Shown here: positions 54,555 to 64,000 of the stretch, piece by piece
Numbering within the stretch: the first letter of the stretch is position 1
Layout: each line of letters begins with the position of its first letter
Source of the DNA: Grammothele lineata
Lineage: Eukaryota > Basidiomycota > Agaricomycetes > Polyporales > Polyporaceae
NCBI GenBank assembly: GCA_002150815.3
Contig: NDFF03000107.1
Coordinates: forward strand, 1-64,000
DNA length: 64,000 bases
Direction of reading: 5' to 3'
Program-made: the position numbers and the translations under genes
The notes under the pieces: model-generated
Told to the model about the DNA's origin: nothing
What the model saw: the letters and a program-made list of their open reading frames with translations, nothing else
The model's database searches: none

Positions 54555-57317
54555 GGTGGTACACGAACAACCCGGCCGTCTCACTGGATAGACGTAAGTC
54601 GAGGGGCGAACTCGGATATGGGGTCCGACAGACGGCTGGGCGCGGCGGCTATGATTTATGGAGCGCCACGGCTATGTTTTGATTGTCCGGCGTACACTGG
54701 CTAAAATCTAGTCAGTAAAAGCCCGGTAGCAGGGGTCGCCGAAGCGTCTGGCGACAGAAGGGTGCGCCGCGTTTGACATGCCAGGTGCTCGATTGCCGCC
54801 AATGCTACGGCGATCGCCTCTACGGGAGAGGGAGAAGATCAGAGCATATTTCCACTTTTTCGACAATGCCGTGAACCTGCTCCTCGAGTAATAATTCGAA
54901 CGGACTGCGATTAGACAGCGATCGTGTCCCAAGTTGCAAATACTGGTGCTCGCCATGAAGTGCCCCAACCACGTCTATATTCTTCGCAGTCGCGTGCAAC
55001 GAAGTTGACCATTGTGCCTCAGCGTATAGGATATGGGATCACCCACTGGCACATCGAGGCAGAAAGTTCGAAGGTTCAGCTTGGACCTGTGCAAGTGCTT
55101 CGACTTCACACCGCCGACGCGGGCGCGCGAGCGAACCGGAGTCCTTCGGCTTCTGGACCATCGCGGGTGAATTTTGACGCTGTGCATAGACTCGTTCTTG
55201 TCCGATTCTATGCACTCTGCGATTAAGATTCGCGAATGGCGAGGAGATCCAGCTCAGTAGGCACATCACAGCGGGATTCATGTGGAGGAAAGTAGGTGCC
55301 GAGATGGAACGGATATCTATCAAAGGAAACCACCGGTAACTCACAGCCTTCCGTTATCCACATAGGCCGGATATGCGCATGCTACACTCTCAGGTTTCTC
55401 GCTTGGCTTGTACACTTATACGGAAACTGTGCATGTCTCCGCAACAAGGCACATCCCGCCTCGAACACTCCAGCAACGAACCGCGCTCAGTTCACTGCCG
55501 GGCTTGTGCCTTCACGATAACCCCGGCAGTGAGCTGCACGCAATGTCTTGGCATCTGACCACTGATCCTGGAACGACACAACCTAAACGGTGACTCACGC
55601 AACCTATATGCGCTCCGTCCCGGGGCGGCGTAATGCTCCCGTGCGTGGACGGAAGCGCCTCATGTTGAATGCCTTCGCAACGGCTGCGGGTAAACCGCCT
55701 TCGGTTGCCAACAAAACGAAAGCGTACATTTCACTCTCAGAGGAGGTGCTATGCCACAAATGTGACAGGAAGAAATCGTCATGAGCAAACGGGACTTTAG
55801 GGATTTGCTTTGCAGCCCGGAGTTCCCTGGATGTTGATATCAGCTTTGAGCATGGACGGGACAATACAGTCACTCGCCGTGAGTCATTGAATTCGGTGAG
55901 TTCAGGGACTGAGAGCCGCAAGGTTGCCATCACGCGCCGGCTACGGTGAAGTGGCTGCTTGTTTGTGCATTTCTGATAAAGCCGTGCTTCGTGCACAGCT
56001 TCCGTATATAACATGTCGTAAGTGAGAGAATCTGGCGGCGGAGGGTCTCCTAGTCGACTACGAGGCTAGATGGTCACGGCGCATACTAGCTGGACTTGAG
56101 CTGGACATACAGTCTTGGGCGCTTCAGATGTAATGTTAGGAGCTCGAATCTATCATGACACGGACCAAGTATGACGCTCACCGTCGACACCTTCGGCCGC
56201 CAAGGAGGTCGCTCTCGGGGAAAAGGGACGAGTCAAGGAAAGACCCCGAGCTGGACGATGCGAACTGTGCGGAGCAGCCATGGGCGCTGATTTCTTGCCC
56301 ACGTGGTCTGAGCCACTAGCGCCGTCAAGCCGAACCTCTGAATCAGTCCGACTGTGAGTCTGAGTGTTCCATCATGATCGCATGACGGTCACCTAAACAT
56401 CAGGCTGTGATGGTTTCCCGGAGCACTCGCCGTCCCTTCAATGGATGGGCTTGAAAGCTTTGGTTTGTAGCTGCCCTACGTAAGTCGAGCTTCTCGACCG
56501 TGACAGACAAGATTTGGACAAGAATCGGCCCAAGATGATCGTTTCAAATCGATTTTGAAGGCGTCATCCTCTAGTGGCACGTTACGCCAATTGATGCCGC
56601 AGAGCAGAGTTAGCGAGTCGTGGCTCGAAACTCGCAACCCGCAATGTATTTCAGTCAAGATCAGTGACATCGACGGCGACAACCTGGACCACCTTCCAGG
56701 ACCATACAAGAATTGTACTTCGCGCCCGAGCCTCGACTCCCACGAGTCGTCAGCCACAAGAACCACATCTTGACCACATCCTCCCTTCACTGAGTTTCCA
56801 CTGCGACCGCTTCAGGAATTAGAACAGACATGCTTTCCCTTCATCCCCCTTATACGTGTGCATCTCCCGGCCGCAGAAGATTCGTACACACAAACTTCCA
56901 ATCTTGCTGTCCACAGCCATGTTGGCTACCGTCCCCGGAAGGCCAGATGCCGGAGTCGCTGTAGAATCACGCATCAGCCTCTCAGCAGACGCAATCGCCG
57001 ATGGTCGCGGCGGGCTTAGGCTCCATCCGGCTATGTCGTGACGACGGCGCCGGCGTACACGGAGTCTTGGCTCAAGGTCTGCGTCTCGCAGATGAGCGCC
57101 TGGGCTCAGATCGCGACAACTTCAGGTGCTGCTACAGCAGGCCAAACGTGCCCGTGCACACTCTACCACCTTCGTGCTCGCTCGTTGCGCTAAACACTGA
57201 GTGCGCACAGCTTCCTGCATGCACGACCTGACTAGAACTCCTGTATCGTACAAACATACGCCTGAATGGATACAGCTTCAGCATAGGTGACAATACAAGT
57301 CGAGCGTAGCTACGTTA
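54555..57317. other. 2.8-kb region without recognised genes
   Basis: Minus-strand frames at 56014-55604 and 56790-56476 are the longest but show no known domain, no repeats of neighbouring families and no convincing splice sites. Probably non-coding or decayed. Confidence 0.4.
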
Positions 57318-58518
57318 TTACAACAGCCCCGCCTCTTTGAGGCTCTCGAGCGTATCACGGGTGATCTCCTCGGCTGTGCAATACTTCATGCCGAGCACCT
57401 TAATTGCCTTGTCGTTCTTGTAGATGATCCTCTCCTCTTCCTTGAGAGGCGGTGCCGACTCCGTATAACCGGCAGTGATCTGATCCGAGATACCATGGGC
57501 AACGGATACTATAGGGAACCATCGTCAGCCACGAGCGTGGAGAAATCCTCAAGATGGTCAGGCTCACCGAAGTCCTGATACTTCAAGGGCGCTGCGGCGA
57601 TCACGAAACGTTGCCCACCAGCATCGGCTGTGTTCAGGGCAGCAACGTGCGCTTGGGAGACATCCCTAACATCAACGAAGTATCCTCTGAACAGAAACGC
57701 TTAGTATGCCCGCTCGTTCTTGCCCGCTCGAAGAGTCTCCGACTCACTGTTCCTTGACAAGGGTGGTGGACGGTTGAGCCTTGACAACGTTGTTGTACCA
57801 CAGCTTCATCGAACCATTCAGATCCTCGAACGCCTGCACGGGGAACGGCGGAGGCCCGAACACCAACACCGGGAGGAGCACGACGAGGTCCCACGAGAGC
57901 GTCGCTTTGCGCTCTTCGTACCACTCCCACGCCGTGCGCTCCGCGAGGGTTTTGCTCGCAGCATACTTCACTAGAGGGTTCGCAGCCTTCCCGAGCTTGT
58001 TGACCTGCTCGATACACGCCTCGTTCCACGACGACTCGTCGTAGACCCCGGGAACACCAGGGTTGATCGTGGCCGTGGAAGAGACGGTGATGACGCGCTT
58101 GATAGAAGTACCATACGCTGCTGCGGCCTTCAGGACAGAGAGCGTGCCGGCGATGGCGGCACCGATCATCTCCGCAGGGTCTTCAGTGATTGCCATTGGG
58201 GATGCGGTGTGGGCAACAGCGGAGACATCTTTGACATGCTCGCTCAAGGCCTCCTCCTACAAATGCAATCGGTTAACTATGGGTCAATGCCGATAAGCGA
58301 TCTCAGCCAAGTTTGCGTACCGTCAAATCAGGCACAGTAACAGCTTCAAATTGGTCTCCAAACGATGCGAACGCCCCGCGGAGGTTTGCTGCCTTGCTCT
58401 CGGAGCGGACCGTACCACGCACAGAGAACCCAGCGCCGAGGAGAGATTTGATCACCCAGCCAGCGACGAAGCCGTTCGCGCCGGTGACGAGCACCTTTCC
58501 TGCGGTAACGGCGGGCAT
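57318..58518 (-). CDS. Extended SDR: GRE2-like NADPH-dependent aldehyde/ketone reductase
   Basis: 338 residues in four exons: 58518-58321, 58256-57748, 57686-57568 and 57508-57318. Nucleotide-binding motif VTGANGFVAGWVIK at residue 11 with a following Arg (RGTVRSE) that suits NADPH. Active-site YAASK is the YxxxK pair, and HTASP and VSSTATI are typical of the dihydroflavonol reductase/GRE2 branch of extended SDRs. Length is normal (about 340). Likely cytosolic; substrates of this group include methylglyoxal and other aldehydes or ketones, so the specific substrate is open. All junctions GT-AG, frame intact. Confidence 0.9.
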
Positions 58519-59116
58519 GTCAGTTACTTCGTAAACCTGGTCCTGGAGAAAGAATGAGAACGATGTGCAGCCTGTGATGCGGTGGAGCTTATAAACAGGG
58601 TTGACCCACTGAGGAAACCGACTTGAAATGATTCCCGGAGATAGCGTCTAACTCGACAAGGAACACTCCATTGGGCCCGGGCCTCTCACTGGGGACATCG
58701 ACCCTGATCGAGCCTTGAGTTGATCAGGCTATGTGAGCGCGCACGTCACAAAGAGTGGCCGAGTATAAGAAAATGAGGTCGCGTAGAGGTTGTGGGGGAT
58801 CGATGAGACGTTACATAGAGCGGCGAGTTCAACTGCTGGGTCAGCGCGGAGAGTGGACGGGCTGACGTCAGGACGACGGTCCACGTGGACTGATGTACCC
58901 GTATGGAAACCTAGACGCTGGACGAGCTTTCACGTGGCAACGTATCGGAGTCCCGGGCGCATCAGTTCTTCCTGGTTGTCTCTGTTGTCTCTGTACCACC
59001 GCCATGCGCATCCCCGGATACTCCAGGCTAATCAATCAAGTCTCTAGGCGGGCTTGCACCTCTTAACAGCTCGAAATATTCATTCTAGAGACTCGTGGAC
59101 TTCCTACCCGAACATC
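58519..59116. other. Divergent promoter of SDR and F-box gene
   Basis: No gene recognised. Two CACGTG palindromes occur, near 58881 (GTCCACGTGGAC) and 58931 (TTCACGTGGC), showing that this hexamer is not confined to BTB promoters. Confidence 0.5.
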
Positions 59117-60871
59117 ATGGATGAGTCGTCCCTTCAAGCCTCCAATAGACAGCCAACAGGGCTGCCTTACGATATTCTGATCAACATGATGGAATGGCTT
59201 CAGGAGCACTACCATACCCTATATATGTGCTCTTTGGTCAACAGAATCTTCAGGGACGCTGCCGCGACCTTCTTATACTGCCGCGTGACGTATTCTCCCG
59301 CATTTAGCCCGGTTCTCGACCTCAAGAAGCGAGACGAGCTCTCGGTGAGTTCGTCTTTCCCTTTCAGACGATAACTTGCTTATAGTTGCTTCTATGCTGC
59401 GCTACAGGAAGGTTTTTTTCTCTCTGCTCGGATTCCACACAATGCGAAGCTCGTACGACGACTGGAAGTTAGTGGTATGCCCATACGCAGTCTTCAAACG
59501 CGTTCTGGTTTGAACGCGACCACACAGGTTATCTTTCACTAAGGCCGCCTCCCCTCAATACGCTTTCTAGTCATCTCAGAAGTGCGGTTGAATGCTGGCA
59601 TCACCTACACACCGTCGTATTCGCGCCGCGCCAATCCCACGAACGCGTATTCGACGAAACCCTCCCTCTGTTGCTCCATCTCCCCTTCCTACGTCATCTT
59701 ACTATCAATAGTGCATGCGGCTCGGAAAGCCATGTTCCCGTCATCGCCCGGCTTCGTCATCTGGAAACTTTGACAATCCACTCCCCTTCTCGTGCCGTTC
59801 TACACATCCTGCCCGAACTCCTAGGACACCTCATGCCAGCGTTGAAGGCACTGCATCTTATGGTGCGCATACGTTTGTGCTGTTGGATTTTGTACTCATA
59901 TCAACCTTTACGCAGCATAGTTGCGGATCTGTCACGCCAGGGGTGCTCAAAGCTTTTCTTCCTTACATGGATAACGTCTCTTCTTTTTCTCTCGGCCTCT
60001 CTTACTCCCTGACCGACAACGACGTCTTCAATTTTTGGCAAGACTTGCCCAACCTTAGCTGGCTCCGCTTTCGCTACTACTTGGTACGTCTTTGTACGTG
60101 TTTGGAGCATGCGAACACTGAACCCTGTTCATTAGCAAATGCGCCCATCGATCATCCCGCGGCTGGAACACCTACGCCATCTCACGGTACACTACATAGA
60201 CGTGGACGCCCGGGAGGACGCGGCGTACCTGTACAAGTGGATCCACCGAGTGGTGTCCCACGCACCCCTGGAGTCCTTGCGTCTCGTCTGCGAGAGCGAA
60301 GTTTGTGGCGCTTCTCCAACCTTCGATCCCTTGCTGGAGCATCTGTGCCTCAAACATGCCGGCACGCTGCGTGCGCTTGATATACCGCATTGTTTCGTAG
60401 GGAAGCGCGCGCTCAAGGCGCTCTGCGCTACCTGCCTCCAGCTAGAAGAACTGGCAGTTACAATTGCACCCGACACGCTGGTGAGTCTGTTTGCACCCGA
60501 GCCGGCTTCTGGGGAGCTTAACCATGTCCGTCTGATAGGATTTGTTCCCGACGTACTCGGTGGCGTTACCCAAGCTGCACACGGTCAAGTTCAATGTTCG
60601 GAAACAGAAGGGTCGAGCGCGCCCATCGCTCCAGACGGCTGAGGCGTTGATGCTGCCTGCTCGCCGTATCAGAAGGTTGACTCTCAATGGTGCGCGCTTT
60701 GAAGTGAGTACGAGAGGCTATGTCCGTCGCCTATTGTGTTCACTAAGGTGCCTATCTGTCCAGGGAGGCTGGACTTCAATAGGCGATGGCAGTGTCCAGT
60801 TCACTATCACCGAAGTGCATGGCCAACGTCGTATATTCCCGTGGGAACGTGGTTTAGCCGATTCCGCCTGA
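59117..60871 (+). CDS. F-box protein of the Agaricomycete type
   Basis: F-box at the N-terminus: GLPYDILINMMEWL, then MCSLVNRIFRDAAATFLYCRV. The rest is leucine-rich helix/strand pattern (LPFLRHLTINSAC, LRHLETLTIHS, LEHLRHLTVHYIDV, LESLRLVCESE). Such proteins are usually SCF ubiquitin-ligase adaptors binding Skp1 through the F-box; the target is unknown. Supported exons: 59117-59344, 59408 onward, a block ending about 59862, about 59918-60082, 60136-60480, 60540-60703 and about 60769-60871. The join between about 59480 and 59560 could not be made in frame with a normal GT-AG intron, so there may be an unusual splice or a lesion. The ends and other junctions are good. Confidence 0.72.
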
Positions 60872-61441
60872 AGGATGTGTCACGCCTCCATCCGGATCCC
60901 CATCCACTCCCGGACACCGCTCGTTCTAGGAGATAGGAGAACGCTTGTCTTCGCTTGTTCCCGGTAATCGATACTTGCTTCCGTGACCGGGGAAGCCGGT
61001 CACGTTCGTTCCGTCATGCGCACGCTTCTGTGAACGCTTCTGTGAGCTCCAAAGCCTTCTCATCAGACTGATTCCGCAGCCGCTTCCAACACTCGTCCGT
61101 CATCTTGGATTAGCCCGCGTTAGACTTCAACATACTAATGGCGGCGATGAACAACGATGTGCATTGTGTGGCTCCATTATCCTTCATTCAATCTATCGAC
61201 ACCTTGGCAGTATCGCAATCGCTCCGGAGCCGCAAACACGTCGGACGCGGGCCGAGGGTACCATTCCGATGCCGGACAACCTACATAATTTCATTTTCGT
61301 TCTGTTAGGCGGGCGGATGTATTGGATCGGAGACTCACTGGCAGACTGCGAATACATAAACCGGTCCTTCCTTTGGCAAGTATTGTCGACACTCTTCCCC
61401 ATTCCACAGTTCACAGTACTGATTCTTAGTCACAGCTAACG
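60872..61441. other. Promoter region of P450 3
   Basis: No gene recognised. Confidence 0.5.
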
Positions 61442-63714
61442 ATGGACGTACCATTTTCTTTGCTCCTCTCTTTCCTCGTCTTCCTTGTAGTTCTCCTCCG
61501 GCGTGCTTCTGCACGGCGTTACAAGCTTCCCCCGGGCCCAAGTGCGCTTCCGATCATAGGGAGCGTACACCACCTTCCCCCGACGTTCCAAGAGTACGTG
61601 TTCTGGGACTGGAGGAAGCGCTACGGTGAGTACTATTCCCCGTTCTCTCGCGGCTCGGGCGGGCCACTTTACGTGTAACTCACCCTGCGGCTGAACAGGC
61701 GACCTCGTGTATCTGAAGCTCTTCCGTACGCCCACACTCGTTCTCAACTCGCTCACAGTCGCGCGAGACCTCCTCGACAAACGGAGCGCCAAGTACTCGG
61801 ACCGAACGCGGATGGTGCTAATGCGCGAAATGTACGTCCGTTTCGAAGATCACAATCGCCACGCAATCAGCACTCGCGACGCGCTGGTCCTCTGCCCTGC
61901 CCTGGATTGCGGCTCTAGAACCGTTACTGATCGCATACGTCCTCTTCCTCCGTGCAGGATCGGTTTTACCGACTCACTCGTGACTATGCGCTGCGGCCAG
62001 CGTCACCGTCGACAACGGAGATGGATCCATGACGGTATGGGCACAAAGGGCTCGCTCGACTCGTACCGGCCGCTCATGCACCGCGGCACGCACGAGCTCC
62101 TCCGGAACATCGTTGATACTCCGGAAGAGTTCCCGGAGCATCTATACAAGTACGTCTCAGGCACTAGCTTCGGTACTTTATGCACTCCGCGTGTGACCGC
62201 GTCTAACATCCAGACCTGACTACGCAGATACCCAGCAACCTTAATCTTAGAAGTTGCTTATGGTCACAAGTTTACCTCGATGGACGATGTGCTCGTTGCT
62301 TCCGCAGAGGGGGCGATACAAGGGACGAATGACAGTGGGAATACCGGCGCACTCATCGTGGAATTCTTCCCTTTCCGTAAGCCACGTTTCTCTGCTCTCG
62401 CGCCATTTGTCTTGCCTTGGCGCCTTAACACCCTTACCGCACTGTAGTGAGGTACATCCCTACATGGATGCCAGGAGCCGGGTTCAAAAGACACGCACTA
62501 CGAGCCCGCAACTGCCTTCAGGCATGGCAGGTTCTCGCTTTAGAGTCGGTCAAGCGAGACACCGTGGGTACGCTTGGGTCCATGTCGTTATTCAAAATTG
62601 AGTTCTGTCCGACAGGACGCTGGGATGTGTGCACCGAACATCACGTCGAGACTCCTCGAGGCCCACAAAGGACGGTTGACGGAAGACGAGTTATCGGATA
62701 TTCGGGGGACCGGCGTGAGCATCTATGGCGGTATGTGGCTTACGACTACTCGCGCGTTGATAGACCACTCATACTCGACGTCTATCATCAATAGCTGGTA
62801 CGGAGACGGTAAGCGCGCTTCCTTTTCCATGGATACGCAACTAGCATCCTAATCTCACTTCTCCGTCAGACACATGGAACGTTGTACACGTTCTTTCTCG
62901 CCATGACACGGAATCCTCTAGTATTCGAGAAAGCGCAAGAGGAAATGGATCGTGTTGTTGGACACGAACGACTCCCTGACTTCTCAGATCGCGATTCCTT
63001 GCCTTATCTCAATGCCTTGCTAGAGGAGCTGTACAGATGGCGCCCAGGCCTCCCACTTGGTTCGTGCAGGTCCCAATTACCAATGGAAGCGCCTGACGTC
63101 CTTGCTGTTATCATCAGCGCTCCCTCACTGCGTCACATCTGACGACGAGTATCGTGGTTACGATATCCCCGCGGGATGTATGGTCATGCTCAATATATGG
63201 TTCGTCTCATTTTGTCACCGCCACCCCTTCGACGCATGGGCTTGTCATAGTCTTAATCTAATGCTCTTTTCACTTCCACCAGGGGCATATCTCGCGACCC
63301 TGATATGTATCCCGAGCCCGAAGAGTTCCGCCCGGAGCGACACCTTATTACCATGAGTGTGACTTCAAAATCCGAACACAAGCAGGACGAGATCACAAGA
63401 ACCGCTGAGCTTCCCAGCAATTTCGTTTTCGGCTTTGGTCGCAGGTACTGTCCACTTTTCATCTTTTTCTATCTTCGCCAGAGTTGACATACTCTATGCT
63501 TTCCACACCGTGATCGACTCGTAGAGTGTGCCCTGGCCAAGCGTTCGCAGACCGCGCGATCTGGCTCGCTCTCGCACACATCGTCGCCGTGTTCGACATA
63601 CGTAGGGCTGTTGATAAATGGGGGCGCGAAATCAACCCTCCCGCGGCGTTCAAGCCTGGATTGACTACGTGCGTACCTTCGTCCGCTTTACTACTTAATC
63701 CCCGCAAAGATTGA
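61442..63714 (+). CDS. Cytochrome P450 monooxygenase 3, different family
   Basis: 508 residues in eleven exons: 61442-61625, 61699-61831, 61958-62149, 62228-62376, 62448-62563, 62616-62730, 62795-62808, 62870-63059, 63118-63199, 63283-63444 and 63525-63714. N-terminal anchor LLLSFLVFLVVLL, KLPPGPSALPIIG hinge. Oxygen-binding motif AGTETT is created by a 14-bp exon. ExxR region EELYRWRPGLPL, PEPEEFRPERHL and haem loop FGFGRRVCPG with the ligand Cys are intact. It resembles basidiomycete P450s often labelled O-methylsterigmatocystin-oxidoreductase-like; that label does not show substrate. Unlike the two P450s upstream, it is not a member of their family. Confidence 0.88.
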
Positions 63715-64000
63715 TTGTGAGGGCTTATATAGGAGGCCGGAGCCATTTCAGTGCAGAATTGTGCCGCGCTCCGAAAAGATTGCACAGATGATTGCGCATC
63801 TCGACACCTGAGGAAGCATACTACATTCTCCGCTACGACTATCCGTTCTGGCCTGTTAAACCCAATATTGCATCGATTACTTTGGATTATTCTATGGCAA
63901 CTTGACGGACTTCCGAAGAGACGTTCAAGAGACCGGCTGCCCCTACTAAGCGACCTCAACCAGATATCTGTGCTTCTTGCAACTGTCTTCGTAAATCCTT

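Noticed and set aside
10792..63714. One secondary-metabolite cluster combining MFS, P450s, SDR and MBLs
   Set aside because: No backbone synthase (PKS, NRPS, terpene synthase) is in the window, and the genes are far apart with unrelated genes between them.

Overview
This window is nuclear DNA of a filamentous basidiomycete, most likely an agaricomycete of the polypore type. The basis is many short (about 50-75 bp) GT-AG introns that join cleanly in frame, dense genes on both strands, and families typical of Agaricomycetes: expanded BTB and F-box proteins, multi-exon P450s, a GT32 glycosyltransferase and a 'MGQYW' protein. Spliced models were worked out by hand from exon phase, so single-base errors at exon edges are possible.

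Layout. 1-3.45 kb is repeat-rich: a 20-bp minisatellite, a ~35-bp CCGGCCGGAC repeat, and GGACGCC arrays that change orientation. 3.1-10.3 kb holds three paralogous multi-pass membrane proteins on the minus strand (a fourth is at 18.0-19.6 kb), followed by a DHA2-type MFS drug exporter (10.8-12.9 kb). 13.8-52.1 kb is dominated by thirteen members of one BTB/POZ family in mixed orientation (BTB1 to BTB13 below). Between them lie two metallo-beta-lactamase (MBL) fold enzymes, a tandem pair of P450s, a P450 relic and a 'MGQYW' gene split by a small insertion. 52.2-63.7 kb carries a GT32 glycosyltransferase, a GRE2-like SDR reductase, an F-box protein and a third P450.

The main result is the BTB family. 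All thirteen share one architecture: a short basic N-terminus of the KRAR type, a BTB domain interrupted by a single phase-2 intron at the same place, a helical middle region, and a C-terminal module with C-x5-C, then C-x2-C, then W-x2-LP and a final W. Nine of thirteen have a CACGTG palindrome in the upstream region, usually 105-180 bp before the start codon. Decay is visible in BTB11 (core BTB lost, frameshift) and perhaps BTB5 (in-frame stop), and BTB6 has a degenerate BTB half but an intact C-terminal module. This looks like an actively duplicating and dying family of putative nuclear adaptor proteins; the function is inference.

The other genes (MFS exporter, three P450s, SDR, two MBL hydrolases, GT32) fit detoxification or secondary metabolism in an accessory region. 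Nothing in the sequence shows that they form one pathway.
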